From Hygrophila difformis (Eukaryota; Streptophyta; Magnoliopsida; Lamiales; Acanthaceae): a stretch of 64,000 nucleotides of DNA. The stretch covers positions 10,191,915 to 10,255,914 of the forward strand of contig JAOANR010000006.1 of the NCBI GenBank assembly GCA_030278955.1, in the 5' to 3' direction. The notes below the pieces were generated by a model. The model did not search any database, was not told where the DNA came from, and was given only the letters and a program-made list of their open reading frames with translations. This document shows, piece after piece, positions 46,109-57,534 of the stretch (position 1 is the first letter of the stretch; the number at the start of each line of letters is the position of its first letter). A program made the position numbers and the translations under genes.

Positions 46109-48478
46109 TTACTCGGACTCCTCTTCTGAACCTTCTCCAGATTCTTCAGCAGCATCATCAGCATGTGAAATGGCATTAGGTTCATCTGACCAGTAGTCAG
46201 GCATGAGGGCACGACCCTGATCTAGCTTCTTTTCCAGAGCCTCAAGGGCATCTTTTAGCACTCTGACCTCTTCAGTAGCACTGGAGAAGATGGCATTTGC
46301 TCTATGAAGAGCACTTTGTCGACTGAGGGATCCATCAATGCCTGGAAGATCCGGTACCTTCTTGAGTACAGCTTGTGATAGGGCAAACTCATTGATCTCA
46401 TCTGTGGTCTCCTTCTTATCCCCAAAGATGTTCTCTGACTCCAGTAAGGCAGTGATCAAGGCAGGATATGGAAGCAAGGTCTTTCCATCATTCTTGATTG
46501 TCTGAGCAAGTTTGCCAAACTGGGAGAGTACCAAGTAGCCATAATTGATTGGTTCTTTCTCTTCAATGGCATAGATGAGGTGGCACATCTCTCGAGACAC
46601 CAAGGAATGGTTTGATGTGGGCAGAATGTTGCAGGCACAGAACTTGTACAGCAAATGGAACTTCTGGGTAAGATCCTTAGGACTGATCCCTTTACCAGGC
46701 ATGTGTTGGACTTCACCTTTGGTTACTGCATGAGCCACTAAGTCACTATCGAAGGTAGTCCCTGGAAGGTAGATACTTTCAAAGCTGACTTCTGGCAGAC
46801 CAAGTAGATTATTGATCTTGGTCGAGGTGACTTCATAGATGACCCCCCTTGTGTAATTCTTGCAGTACCATGTAGATCCTTCCTGGAGAAAACCCTTCTG
46901 AAGATTTGCATAAAATTCCCTAACTAGATCAGGCCTGAATCTGTTCCATTTCAAAGCCCATTCAAACAAATCCCTTTCTTCAAGATAAATGGTCCATCCT
47001 AACTCTTGGTACTTCTTACCACAGAATCTGCTTTCCACTCGAATCTTATTCTTCTTGATCACTGAATCAAAGTAAGTGCGGCTTGTAGAGTAGTAAAACT
47101 TGAACCCAGAAGCTCTTCCTGGATGAAGTGGCAACTCCTTGGCAGCTTTCCTAGCTTTGGCTTTAGGATCAGCCTTGGCCTTCTTCCTGTCTTCAGGTTC
47201 ATCATCTGGGTCACGGACACGCTTGGAGGACCTGGTAGACTTGGACACAGAAGCTTGAACTTTTGGAGCAGGTTCCTGAACTACTTGGACCTCATCACTT
47301 TCAGATTGCTCCCCCTCAGTGTGATGCTCCCCTGAAACTTCATACTCACTCTCAGAAACTTCCACCCTTGGTGTTTTCTCTAGAGGGACTTGGGCAACCT
47401 TCGAACTTGTTCCAGTCACAGGCTGAGTAACAGTCTCAGCGTGGTCAGACTCTGAGCTTTCTTCCTCAGATGAATCTCCTTCTTCGGACTCAGTATCTCC
47501 ATCATCACCAACTCCTTCATCAGCAACTTCTTCATTTGCAGCATTTTCTTGATCAGCATTGTCCACTTCCATAGCAACTCCTTCAGGTTCCCCACCAGTT
47601 GGCTCGACATTCTCACTTTGATCTCCAGAGGCCTCTCCAGAGGATTCCTCAACATTATCACCAGCAGGTTGAGTCTCCACTCCTTGAGTCTCAGTTGGTG
47701 GTTTCTCTACTACAACTGGCTCCTTGGGAGGGGCTTGAGGTGTAGGATCTGGATCCGCAGCAGGTGTTTGGACTAGAATAGGCTCCACAACAGCCTTAGG
47801 ACGAGGAACTCCCTTCCTTGACAATTTGCCACGACTGGTTTGTTCAGCACTTTGAGAATCCGAGACATTCTTTTCCTTGGCTCCTTGAGTCACAATCCCG
47901 GAGGGTGCAACAGAGGTCAAGGGGACAGCAGCAATGGGAGACTTTGAGGCAGCAGGAGTGGGCACCGAAGGGGTTTCTGCTGTAGCTGATTTTCCTGCCT
48001 TTCCTGTAGAGGATCTTGTAGCAACATTAGTAGAAATCGAAGCAGATTTACTACCTTTCTTGGAGCTCTTTCCTTTTGACGAGGCTGATGCAGCTTTGGC
48101 AAGTGTGCGCAGGTTCTTGGGAGAATCCATTGTTGCTGCATCGCTAGACGGAGGAATGGTGCTAGAAATAGTCTCGGCCTCTTCAACATCTGTTTGATTT
48201 CCTGTAACCGCCGGAGGAGTGGAGGAAACCCTTTCAGTCGTGGGTTCAACCGTCGACTCGCCTTCTGTAACCGCTATGCCAGCGTTCTGGAGTTCATTCC
48301 GAATGTCCAGAGGATCCTTGGCGACAGCAGCTTTAGCTTTCGCAAGCATTTCCTTCTTTTCCTTATGCCAATCCTGAAGAGATTTTCCAAAATCAACTTC
48401 TACTCTTGTTCTCCCTTTCGGAGAAGAGGGTTCCTCAGTCGACTCGAGGGCCTTCTTCAAACCTCTTGTTTTTACCAT
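46109..48478 (-). CDS. Second retrotransposon ORF with plant-transposon-type domain (env position)
   Basis: 789 aa from the ATG at 48478 (MVKTRGLKKALE). Residues 1-415 are low-complexity, rich in Ser, Thr, Pro, Ala and Glu with acidic runs. A basic NLS-like stretch lies at 418-447 (KRVRDPDD...KAKARKAAK). About 485-690 is a folded-looking region (FEWALKWNRFRPDLVREFYANL ... INNLLGLPEV) that resembles the 'putative plant transposon protein' domain (PF20167-like). A short coiled coil (726-755) and an acidic tail follow. It lies 378 nt after gag-pol, where Sirevirus envelope-like genes occur, but no convincing transmembrane segment is present from this start. An acceptor (TTTTTGTGCAG, ending at 48484) sits 5 nt before the ATG, suggesting a spliced mRNA. 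Function unknown. Confidence 0.8.
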   Translation of the reverse strand: MVKTRGLKKALESTEEPSSPKGRTRVEVDFGKSLQDWHKEKKEMLAKAKAAVAKDPLDIRNELQNAGIAVTEGESTVEPTTERVSSTPPAVTGNQTDVEEAETISSTIPPSSDAATMDSPKNLRTLAKAASASSKGKSSKKGSKSASISTNVATRSSTGKAGKSATAETPSVPTPAASKSPIAAVPLTSVAPSGIVTQGAKEKNVSDSQSAEQTSRGKLSRKGVPRPKAVVEPILVQTPAADPDPTPQAPPKEPVVVEKPPTETQGVETQPAGDNVEESSGEASGDQSENVEPTGGEPEGVAMEVDNADQENAANEEVADEGVGDDGDTESEEGDSSEEESSESDHAETVTQPVTGTSSKVAQVPLEKTPRVEVSESEYEVSGEHHTEGEQSESDEVQVVQEPAPKVQASVSKSTRSSKRVRDPDDEPEDRKKAKADPKAKARKAAKELPLHPGRASGFKFYYSTSRTYFDSVIKKNKIRVESRFCGKKYQELGWTIYLEERDLFEWALKWNRFRPDLVREFYANLQKGFLQEGSTWYCKNYTRGVIYEVTSTKINNLLGLPEVSFESIYLPGTTFDSDLVAHAVTKGEVQHMPGKGISPKDLTQKFHLLYKFCACNILPTSNHSLVSREMCHLIYAIEEKEPINYGYLVLSQFGKLAQTIKNDGKTLLPYPALITALLESENIFGDKKETTDEINEFALSQAVLKKVPDLPGIDGSLSRQSALHRANAIFSSATEEVRVLKDALEALEKKLDQGRALMPDYWSDEPNAISHADDAAEESGEGSEEESE

Positions 48479-48740
48479 GTTTTCTGCACAAAAATTCCTT
48501 AGGGCAAAGAAACAAGTGAAGACACACAGGAACAAGAGTGAACGGAAGGAAGTGAAAGAATGAAGAAGATGAATCGAGCAAAGAAAAGGAAAGTAATGAT
48601 ACTGCACGAGTTCATAGGAAATAAAATAATCCTTCCCGCCAGTGATTAGACAGAGCAATCATCTCTCTGGATTTGCTCCTGGACCAGCACCATCAGTAAT
48701 TTTTGATATGACATGTTGGGCCATTCTGATGGGCTTATTA

Positions 48741-48750
48741 TCTCTCCCCC
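48741..48750 (-). other. Second polypurine block between gag-pol and the downstream ORF
   Basis: GGGGGAGAGA on the minus strand, similar to the true polypurine tract. It may be an additional plus-strand primer site, or chance. Confidence 0.35.
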
Positions 48751-48856
48751 TAGAAGATATAATTCCTGCAGCCCAATTGTTAGTGAATAAGATATAATGA
48801 ATTGGGCCAAAGAAATCTTACAGTGTACACCATGGGGGAGACTCCGGTCCAGCTTC

Positions 48857-51800
48857 TTAATCCATGTAGCAAAGCCCAAGCTCACGCCTGAGGGCCTCAA
48901 ACCTTTCACCATTTAGAGCCTTAGTGAATATGTCCGCATGTTGTTGTTCAGTCCCAACATGTGAAATGGACACGATTCCATCTTCTACCAGATCACGAAT
49001 GAAATGATGTCTGATCTCGATATGCTTTGTTCGGCTATGCTGCACTGGATTTTTGGCTATGTTAATAGCACTCATGTTGTCACATAGCAGGAGCAACTCC
49101 CTGTGATCAATGCCATAGTCTTTGATCATCTGCTTCATCCAAAGGAGTTGAGCACAACAGCTTCCCGCGGCTAGGTACTCAGCTTCAGCAGTGGATAGGG
49201 AAATTGAGCTTTGCTTCTTGCTGTACCAGCTCACAAGGTTTGTCCCAACATAAAAGCATCCTCCAGTGGTGCTCTTTCTGTCATCTGCACATCCAGCCCA
49301 GTCTGCATCACTGTAGCCAATGAGCTGCATGCTTGAGTTTTTGGAGTACCAAATTCCAAGATCAGCAGTTCCTGCCACATAGCGAATGATCCTCTTTGCA
49401 GCATGAAGATGTGATTCTTTGGGATCCGCTTGATATCTGGCGCATACTCCTACAGCATAACTGATATCTGGCCTGCTTGCTGCAAGATATAACAAACTAC
49501 CAATAATACTTCGGTATAGTTTACAATCAACTGATTTACCAGAAGCATCCTTGTTCAGCTGGTCATTTGTCCCAATAGGAGTTCGAACAGCTTTGCTGGA
49601 CTCCATTCCAAATCTTTTCACAAGGTTTTTGGCATATTTGGACTGGTTCAGAAAAATTCCCTCTTTCTTCTGAGTAACCTGTAGACCTAAGAAATAAGTT
49701 AGTTCACCAACCAAACTCATTTCAAATTCCTTACTCATAATACTGATGAATTCATCTTTCAGGGCTAGGGAAGTTGATCCAAACACTATGTCATCGACAT
49801 ATATTTGGGCTATCAGAAACCCCTTTCCTTCTCTCTTAATGAAGAGAGTCTTGTCAGCATTCCCTCGAACATATCCCTTATCAAGCAGGTAGGTTGACAA
49901 GCGATCATACCAAGCTCTTGGAGCTTGCTTAAGCCCATAAAGAGCTTTGTTCAGTTTGAAGACATGATCTGGACAATGAGGATCTTCAAATCCCTTTGGT
50001 TGCTCCACATAGGCTTCTTCCTTCAGCCACCCATTGAGAAATGCACTTTTGACATCCATCTGGTATAGCTTAAACTCAAATGTACAAGCAATGGCAATCA
50101 GCAACCTTACTGCTTCAAGTCTAGCAACAGGAGCAAAGGTTTCAGAGAAATCCACTCCTTCAACTTGTGTGTATCCTTGAGCAACAAGTCTGGCTTTGTT
50201 CCTGGTGATGTTGCCATTCTCATCAGTCTTGTTCTTGAAGATCCACTTGGTTCCAATCACATTCACATCAGCTGGTCTCTTTACCAAAGTCCACACTTCA
50301 TTCCTAGCAAACTGCTCCAGTTCCTCTTGCATGGCTAGGATCCAGTGTTCATCTCCCAGAGCTTCCTCAACCTTCTTTGGCTCTATTCTGGATGTAAAGC
50401 AATGTAGACCTGCTAGCTCCTTGTAATCGATCTTCTTCTTGATCCGAGTCCTTCTTCCATCATTAAGATCACCTATCAGGTCATCTTCATCATGGTTTCT
50501 GTGAACTCTCCTTGAGGGAGTAGGGGGAACAGAATTGGCTTCTGTATTAACATCACGAACTGGTGTATTCTCCTTGTTGGCAGAAGGAGATGGTTCTGAG
50601 TTGTACATCTCAGTTTCTCCTTGACTCTTAGCAACAATGGGATCATGAGATCTTCTAGGTTTGTCATCAATGGTAACATTGGCCGATTCCACCACCTTTC
50701 TGGTGTCAGGAAGATAGACCCTGTAGGCTTTGCTCGTGGAAGAATATCCAACAAGTATTCCTTCTTCACTCTTTTCTCGAAACTTTCCAAGGTTGTCCCT
50801 GTCATTGAGAACAAAACAAGTACTACCAAAAGTATGAAAATAAGAGATAGTGGTCTTTTTACCCTTCCAGAGTTCATAGGGAGTTTTCAGATGCTTGGGT
50901 CTCAAGTGGACTCTGTTTGAGATGTAACAGGCAGTATGAACAGCTTCAGCCCACAAGAATTGAGGAATATCCTTTGAGTTCATCATTACCCTGGCCATCT
51001 CTTGAATGGTTCGATTCTTCCTTTCCACCACTCCATTCTGTTGAGGTGTTCTTGGAGCTGAAAATTCATGTTTGATTCCAAGTTCACTGCAGAACTCCTC
51101 AAAGGCATGACTCTCAAATTCTCCTCCATGGTCACTTCTGATCCTCTTGATTTTGCATTCCTTTTCAGTGATCAACTGCTTGCTAAGCTTGATGAAAGCT
51201 TTGAGAGCCTCACTCTTTTCCCTAAGAAAAGAAACCCAAGTATATCTAGAATAGTCATCGACACAAACAAGAACATATTGCTTACCACCAAGACTTTTGA
51301 CTTCTGTAGGACCAAACAGATCCATGTGGATGAGTTCAAGGCATCGGACTGAACCAGACTGGTCAATGGACTGGTGAGAAGTCCTGTGTTGCTTGTTCTT
51401 TATGCAGTCCCTGCATGTGTCAGCATCATCTTTCCTCAAGATAGGCAAGCCTTTAACACCTCCTCTCCTGCTTAACTTAATCAGATCCTTGAAGTTCAAG
51501 TGACCCAACCTTTCATGCCACAGGTGGGTTTCTGATGTACCTGCACTGTTAGTCAATAAGCAAGATTGTGACAACATATAACAATCATTCTTTGACCTGT
51601 ATCCTTTGAAGATGCATTCTCGTTTGGCATTGAGCACTTCACAGCATTCATCATCAAAAAGCACTTTGAGCTTGTTGTCACAGAGGTGACTGATGCTAAT
51701 TAGATTAGCACATAGTCCTTCAACATGATAAACAGTCTTGAGGGCAGGGAAGCCTTCCTCAGCTATGGATCCTAAGCCAACGACCTTTCCTTTCTTGCCA

Positions 51801-54133
51801 TCACCAAAAACAACATGACCTCCATCAATCTCTTGGTAATTGGTGAGAAGTTCTTTTGACCCAGTCATGTGTCTAGAACATCCACTGTCAAAATACCAAC
51901 TTGACTTCTTTCCTGACTTGGAGGCGGTGTGAAATGCCACATTGCATATCATCTTCAATTTGGCTTTCCATTCTCTTCTGGCAAAGAACTTCTTCAACCT
52001 TTCATCTGGCCAAAACATAGGCTTTCCAGACATGGCATCTCGGGCAAGAAGTCTGCATGATTTGGTCATGTGACCATAGGACCTGCAGTAATCACATTCC
52101 AAGGACTCCCCTCCAGAGTTGTGATTTCTGCTCTTCTTTCTCCTAGGTGTCTTGCTAGTGCTGGCTCCCTTAGGAGAGTTGTCTGAGGAGCTCCTATCAT
52201 CAGATGAGCTGCAACCCTCTTTAACAAAGACCCTTTGAGTAGAAGTGGTGCATCCTCTCACATAGCCTATTCCTTTTCTGTCTCCATGGGCTTTTGAAGC
52301 GGCAATGATCTCCTGAAGAACATCTTTCCCTTTGTTTAATCTGCTTGTCAATTCTTCTGACTTTGTGACCTTGGCAGAAAGTTCCTGAACTTGATTGGAT
52401 AGCTCAGTCACTTGGAGTTGAAGACTATCCTTCTGGGAGTTGAGATCAGTGACTTGATCAACAAGTGCTCCATTGACAGTTGAGAGATTGTGAACCTTCT
52501 CAGATAGTTCGATCACTTCTTGTTGGAAGTTATCTCTCTCAGCACTGAGCTGCTCTACTTGCTCTGTGAGTTCCCTCTTAGAGGTCATGAGTTCACCAGC
52601 TTGGACTGCTAACTCATCCACAGTAACAGATAGGTCCCTGTGAGAAGGTTCCAAATAAGCAACTAGGTATTCCAGTTCATCTCGTCTCTTTTCTGCATCC
52701 TTGAGTTGGCTCCATTGAGTGAAGTGTTCATCCTTGTAGGTGTTGAGCTCCTCAAGGTATTTCCTTGCTTCTTCTCCTTGTACATAATATTTGGCCACCA
52801 ACTCATCCAGTTCATTGTTGAGAAAGGTGATCTCCTGTATGCTTACTACAAGGTCGAGAAGAGCCCCATCCAGTTCATCACAGGTTTGTTCCAGTCTGAA
52901 ACTGGCCTCATCATACATGTTTCCAAGAGTTTCAATTTCAAGATCATAATCCCTGAAAGGAGAGACAGAAGCTTCATCAGTAATAATAGTATTGACATGG
53001 AATGAAGAATTACCTGAGACAGATACTGATTCAGACTCAGACTCTGAATCCCATGACCCTACGAAGGCAACTCCATCTCCTCCTTCATCATCACTGGATT
53101 CCACAACATCCTCATCACTGAATGTGGCACAGTAGTTCTTCTTGACTTCAGGAGACTTGCTTCTGAGGTTGGCACAGTCAGCCCTCACATGACCAAAACC
53201 TTTGCATTCAAAGCATTGAGGACCTTTGGGTTCAGAAGATTCCTTGGAGTGCTTCTTGACAGGTTTCTCAGACCTCCTTCTCTCTGACCCTCTGCTAGAA
53301 GAGCTGTCACCCCTTTTGCTTCCAAACTGCTTGGTTTTCTTATCTCTGAGGAAGCGAGCCAATTTCTTGGTCAGAAGTGCCAAATCTTCTTCATCTAGAT
53401 CCTCAGATTCAGCATCATGGATTGGACTAGATTCCTTGCCAGAGGATGAGCTCAGAGGTTTAGTTTCCACCTTGAAAGCTGTGGATTTTCCTTTGAACTT
53501 CTTGCAATGAGTCATTTCCCAAGACTGTAGGATCCCCATAAGTTCATCAACACTCATGGTTGAAAAATTTGCTTGGAGCTCTAGGGCAGCTATCTTGGGG
53601 TAGAACCTCTCTGGAAGTGTACCTACAATCTTAGATACTATCTCCTCAGTGGAGTAGGTTTTACCAAGCTGTTGGGCTTGGTTGGTTAGGGTACGAATCC
53701 TACCAAAAAAGCTATTCACAGACTCATGCTCATCCATACTAATTTTATGAAATTCAGCATCAAGAGAAATGAGTTTAGATTTCCTTACAGTGGTGGTTCC
53801 CTCATAAGAGTTTACCAATATTTCCCAAGCCTCAAATGCTGTGGTGCAGTTGGAAATGAGGAAGTATTGATCATCTGACACAGCACTGAATAGATCATGG
53901 AGAGCTTTGGAGTTCATGTTAGACAAGTTCTTCTCCTTTGCTGTCCACTCATTTAAGTCTTTAGGCTTGGTAGTACCATCAGCAGTGACAGTGGGAGCTT
54001 CATATTTGACAAGAACAGCATTCCAGGCCAAATCATCGATGGACATCAGGAATGACCGCATCTTGTTCTTCCAGAAGGCAAAGTTAGTCCCATCGAGAAG
54101 AGGAGGCTGAGTGTAGTTCCACCTTTGACTCAT
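48857..54133 (-). CDS. Gag-pol polyprotein of a Sirevirus-type Copia element
   Basis: 1758 aa in one uninterrupted frame. Gag (UBN2-like) spans about 10-210. CCHC zinc knuckles lie at 307-320 and 680-693, with a long coiled-coil region (about 400-610) between them. The aspartic protease is at D749-S-G. The integrase has a zinc region (H873, H878, C907, C910) and catalytic D938, D1001 and E1037 (DD35E spacing). The reverse transcriptase has YVDD at 1445-1448, and RNase H has D1609, E1650 and D1685. All catalytic residues are present. Gag and pol share a frame without an obvious shift site, as in most Copia elements. The start ATG lies about 30 nt after the primer-binding site. Confidence 0.95.
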   Translation of the reverse strand: MSQRWNYTQPPLLDGTNFAFWKNKMRSFLMSIDDLAWNAVLVKYEAPTVTADGTTKPKDLNEWTAKEKNLSNMNSKALHDLFSAVSDDQYFLISNCTTAFEAWEILVNSYEGTTTVRKSKLISLDAEFHKISMDEHESVNSFFGRIRTLTNQAQQLGKTYSTEEIVSKIVGTLPERFYPKIAALELQANFSTMSVDELMGILQSWEMTHCKKFKGKSTAFKVETKPLSSSSGKESSPIHDAESEDLDEEDLALLTKKLARFLRDKKTKQFGSKRGDSSSSRGSERRRSEKPVKKHSKESSEPKGPQCFECKGFGHVRADCANLRSKSPEVKKNYCATFSDEDVVESSDDEGGDGVAFVGSWDSESESESVSVSGNSSFHVNTIITDEASVSPFRDYDLEIETLGNMYDEASFRLEQTCDELDGALLDLVVSIQEITFLNNELDELVAKYYVQGEEARKYLEELNTYKDEHFTQWSQLKDAEKRRDELEYLVAYLEPSHRDLSVTVDELAVQAGELMTSKRELTEQVEQLSAERDNFQQEVIELSEKVHNLSTVNGALVDQVTDLNSQKDSLQLQVTELSNQVQELSAKVTKSEELTSRLNKGKDVLQEIIAASKAHGDRKGIGYVRGCTTSTQRVFVKEGCSSSDDRSSSDNSPKGASTSKTPRRKKSRNHNSGGESLECDYCRSYGHMTKSCRLLARDAMSGKPMFWPDERLKKFFARREWKAKLKMICNVAFHTASKSGKKSSWYFDSGCSRHMTGSKELLTNYQEIDGGHVVFGDGKKGKVVGLGSIAEEGFPALKTVYHVEGLCANLISISHLCDNKLKVLFDDECCEVLNAKRECIFKGYRSKNDCYMLSQSCLLTNSAGTSETHLWHERLGHLNFKDLIKLSRRGGVKGLPILRKDDADTCRDCIKNKQHRTSHQSIDQSGSVRCLELIHMDLFGPTEVKSLGGKQYVLVCVDDYSRYTWVSFLREKSEALKAFIKLSKQLITEKECKIKRIRSDHGGEFESHAFEEFCSELGIKHEFSAPRTPQQNGVVERKNRTIQEMARVMMNSKDIPQFLWAEAVHTACYISNRVHLRPKHLKTPYELWKGKKTTISYFHTFGSTCFVLNDRDNLGKFREKSEEGILVGYSSTSKAYRVYLPDTRKVVESANVTIDDKPRRSHDPIVAKSQGETEMYNSEPSPSANKENTPVRDVNTEANSVPPTPSRRVHRNHDEDDLIGDLNDGRRTRIKKKIDYKELAGLHCFTSRIEPKKVEEALGDEHWILAMQEELEQFARNEVWTLVKRPADVNVIGTKWIFKNKTDENGNITRNKARLVAQGYTQVEGVDFSETFAPVARLEAVRLLIAIACTFEFKLYQMDVKSAFLNGWLKEEAYVEQPKGFEDPHCPDHVFKLNKALYGLKQAPRAWYDRLSTYLLDKGYVRGNADKTLFIKREGKGFLIAQIYVDDIVFGSTSLALKDEFISIMSKEFEMSLVGELTYFLGLQVTQKKEGIFLNQSKYAKNLVKRFGMESSKAVRTPIGTNDQLNKDASGKSVDCKLYRSIIGSLLYLAASRPDISYAVGVCARYQADPKESHLHAAKRIIRYVAGTADLGIWYSKNSSMQLIGYSDADWAGCADDRKSTTGGCFYVGTNLVSWYSKKQSSISLSTAEAEYLAAGSCCAQLLWMKQMIKDYGIDHRELLLLCDNMSAINIAKNPVQHSRTKHIEIRHHFIRDLVEDGIVSISHVGTEQQHADIFTKALNGERFEALRRELGLCYMD

Positions 54134-54165
54134 CTTGCTTCAACAGATCTCTCTCGCAAGAGTGT

Positions 54166-54178
54166 GGCTCTGATACCA
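54166..54178 (-). other. Primer-binding site (initiator Met-tRNA)
   Basis: TGGTATCAGAGCC on the minus strand, 2 nt after the end of the 5' LTR. It is the standard Copia site complementary to the 3' end of initiator tRNA-Met. Confidence 0.92.
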
Positions 54179-54180
54179 CT

Positions 54181-55156
54181 TGTTAGGTCCACTGGGTTAA
54201 GCAAGTGAGAGACTTTGTGCAGTGGTTCACTGAGAGTGTCTGAACACCAACAATGAACAACAGATTACTGTATCGAGTGTAATAAAATGCACAGCGGAAT
54301 AAAACAAGCACAAAGTAAATAAACAACACAAGAGTTGTTGACCCAGTTCGGCCTTCGGCCTACGTCTGGGGGATACCAATCCAGGAGATTATTTCACTAT
54401 GTGTTATCAACTATGGTTTACAACCACACACAATAGATGAAATAACTTTGAATGCCTTCACTCCAAACTCCAGGCAGATAGTTGTGATGACCAGCCTCCT
54501 TCCCGGATCTGGTATAGGCTTCCCACCTATTTCAACTCCCCAAAGCAACCACTTTGAGTTTCCCCTGAAGTAGCCTGTGAAGCAGTCCTCCTTTGTTGTA
54601 TGGGCGATTGAGTAGTTGTACTTCCTCCTGTTTCTGCCTCTTGCACTCTCCTTTGATGTATCTCTGATTCAGGAATGAATAGAGAACTAATAGATATCAA
54701 CAAGAGTGCTTAAGGCTTGGTCGATCTTCCAGCAGTAGATGGATTACTTCTGCACACAAGGCTGGAGATCGATATTTCTTCTCAACAATAGTTTCCGAGA
54801 GCTCTAGAGAGTTTCAGAGTTGTTTCGCAGTGAGGGTGAAGAGAAGTGTTTGAATCCAGCCTCCAAAACTCTTCTTATGCAGTGAGCTCTGACCATTCAA
54901 ACGGCCTGTTGCTAAATGGGGAAAGAGCCGTTGTGATTAGCCTCAATCTTGGCTGATTGATCTTTCCCTAATTCAGGAGGGATTCCTGCAATCAAACATT
55001 AGTATATATATCCCCCTGATTAGGAAAGATCCGTTGGGTCCAAATCCAGTCTCCAAGGAAAGTTCTTCTGTTCACTCGCGTAGACTGGTGCTGTGGATGT
55101 TCTCCTAAGGTGTTCAATCATCGGCTGTGAACTCCTTTCAAAACCTTGACTCAACA
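54181..55156 (-). mobile_element. 5' LTR of the Sirevirus element (copy C)
   Basis: 976 bp, TG...CA ends, followed on the outer side by the AAGGG duplication (55157-55161). A TATATATA block at 55003-55012 on the minus strand is a likely promoter core driving gag-pol. Its sequence matches copy A by eye with no substitutions. Confidence 0.93.
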
Positions 55157-56522
55157 AAGGGGACCAGCTTAAAATTCAAATTAACAAATTATTATATGTA
55201 ACATAAAAAAAAATGTTGATTGTTATATGATCTTATTATCTTTTGGTGATAAACGGTCTCTCTGTATCTCTTTAAAATTCAAAAAAAAAAAAAGAAAAAA
55301 AAAATCACCACGCGAGATATTTTGATGAAATAATTTTATTTAATTTACACGAGAGTTGAGACTTAAGGGGGAGGATATCTGGAGAAGTGGGCTAAATTAT
55401 AGAGTTGAGCTTTAATTTTGGATGTGGGCTATAAAGTAACGTGACATGGCCCAGTAAATGCGGTGAGCTTCTTTTATTCATGCCAGATCCAAACTCGTCC
55501 GGTCAAATTTAGTAGGCTTCTGTTTTCTTGGGGGTGCATGATGAATTAGCAGGTTCTTTATTTTATTTCATTTTATTTATTTATTTTTATAGCATAAGTA
55601 TATACAGTCATTTAATTAATACTAATCAGGTAGAAAATTGAACCAATTAGAAAGTCAAATTAATTAATTTTTTTTGTCGAATAACTTAGTATAAATTATG
55701 AAATTTAATTATTACGAATAAAAATAGTAAAAAAATATTTAAAATTTTTACAGATGAAATTTTAAGTTCTCCGCTAGTTGAGAGTCGGGTTATACTGTTT
55801 ACCTCGCAATCTAAAACTTGTCACCTAGTTGAGAGTAGTGGTCGCAGTTTTAACTGTTGCTTGAAGATATCCGATATACAGGGGAAAAAAAAGAATGAAT
55901 TATTCTTAAGTGACTCAAATATTTTGGACACAATATTTTATGTGGAAATAATTAATTTTTAATGTAGGGCCAGTAGATTAATGTTCAAAGTAAGGATAAA
56001 TTAGAAAGTTATGTAATGCGATTGTAATAGGTTTGGATTTTTACTTGATTTATTTATTTGTGATATAATGATTGTTTGTTTGAATTTTTTAATGGTAGTG
56101 GGTTAAATTTTAATGTTTTTATTTATTAATATAATGTGATGAGATTATATTTGGTAATTGCTCCATTTATTCCATTTAACATGTCTTGTTTGATTTCTGC
56201 ACATAATATAATGCACATTTTCAACCGTCAATATCTCAAAATATAAACAACAAAAAATTATGTAAAATATATATTCTAAAACTATATGATTATACGATTC
56301 TAACAAAACCCAACTTGACTATTTTTACTCAAATATATACTTGTAATAACATTGAGTCAAAGTTAAATAATCAACAGTGCCGAAAAGTCAAACAAGACAA
56401 GTTAGCCGGGACGGTTGGAGTAATATTTAGTTATTTTCTGAAATAGAAATGAGATATATATGTTGGAACAAACAAAAAAATAAAATAAAATTGGAACATA
56501 AATAATCAAAGATTGGCCTATG
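55157..56522. repeat. Duplicated host flank, right copy
   Basis: Twin of 43961-45325. This copy runs directly into the SEC15 upstream region, so it is likely the original location. It holds the twin Stowaway MITE at 56160-56420. Confidence 0.9.
56160..56420. mobile_element. Stowaway-type MITE inside the duplicated flank (right copy)
   Basis: Same ends and sequence as 44963-45223, TA at 56421-56422. It is part of the larger duplication. Confidence 0.75.
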
Positions 56523-57534
56523 AGAGTATATATTTTTTAGCCTATGGTAGTAGATTTAATTACTTCTGATGACCAGGTTTGCAAAGGATGATTGGCATAT
56601 TAATTATAAATAAAAGACTTGGGTTTAAAGAAATGATTAGTGAATAAACATAAAAGAAAGCAACAACGTTATATCTGGGAAAGGGCAACAGTATTGCAGG
56701 CAGCGTCATAAACTATTTGTCTTCGCTTCCAAGTGACAAGAATGTCTTCCCCCTTTCCTCTTTTGCCAACAATTATTGTTTGTACCCGCGCCATCATTAC
56801 CACCCCTTCATCGATTCATTCATTCTGCTGCGAGAATTCCGCCCAATTATTAATTTAATCGCGCCGCTCCAAAGAAGTCGACAAGTATTGGCGGAGAATT
56901 ACGAAAACCCCTAACCGCGATTAAACAAGAATCGAACAGAATTTTCGGGATTCTTTTGGTCTGGGTGGGATCGCGGCTTCCGTTTCTCTTACGGGTACAT
57001 CAATCATATTTTTTGATCGGTTACGTCTGCGTAATTTTGTTTTCTTGAGCTGATTTTGAGTGTTCGTTTCTTTTCGTACTCTTGTTATCTCGTCCCTGAG
57101 TTGATTACATTCAGGTATCGGGGAGGTATTTTAGTTCTTCTTATTATTTTTTTTTGTTGGAATTTGAACTGCTGTGTTCATTTTGTGAGTCCTAATTGTT
57201 TAGAACTGTTTTCGCCCTCATTTTGGATTTTTTCTTTGCCACAATTTGCAACAAATTGGGGAAAGAAATGGATCCCCAAAATGTTTACTTTACTTTTCCC
57301 CAAATATGTCTTCTTGCTTTGTTTGAGTCCCATGGATTCACTTGCAACTATGGTGACAAACGTTTGCGGCTATTGCTTTTTTGGCACTTGTAGTAAAATG
57401 ATTGAATTGTGTGTATGATACCTTTGGTTTGGAGAATTCCAAAGAGATGTTATGATGTATTAGCTTCATTGATTATGGGAATATAAAATATTCCAAGCTT
57501 TGATTTTTGCAGGGGAATTGACACAATTTCAAAT
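56523..57534 (+). promoter_or_regulatory. SEC15 promoter and leader with a 5'UTR intron
   Basis: A probable leader exon ends near 56994 (ACGG|GTACAT) and an acceptor (TTTTTGCAG) ends at 57512, giving an intron of about 518 bp just before the ATG. The ORF at 57056-57418 lies inside this intron and is not protein-like. Confidence 0.55.

Larger units (their letters stand above)
45335..55156 (-). mobile_element. Sirevirus-lineage Copia retrotransposon with truncated 3' LTR
   Basis: Order on the minus strand: 5' LTR (55156-54181), primer-binding site, gag-pol ORF, second ORF, polypurine tract, 315-bp remnant of the 3' LTR (45649-45335). Only the U3-side third of the 3' LTR remains. Internal coding regions are uninterrupted. 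One base (t at 55064, c at 45558, inside 'gttcttc-gttcac') separates the remnant from the other two LTRs, so insertion is recent. Without a full 3' LTR normal reverse transcription should fail. Sirevirus assignment is from the RT sequence, the gag with two zinc knuckles and coiled coil, and the extra ORF. The element lies between the divergent R3H and SEC15 genes. Confidence 0.9.

Noticed and set aside
47123..48502. Several plus-strand ORFs of 70-102 codons
   Set aside because: Antisense shadows of the second retrotransposon ORF.
48646..48912. 88-codon ORF between gag-pol and ORF2
   Set aside because: Overlaps the end of gag-pol out of frame and the spacer; no domain.
57056..57418. 120-codon ORF before SEC15
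   Set aside because: Lies within the probable 5'UTR intron; T-rich hydrophobic translation.
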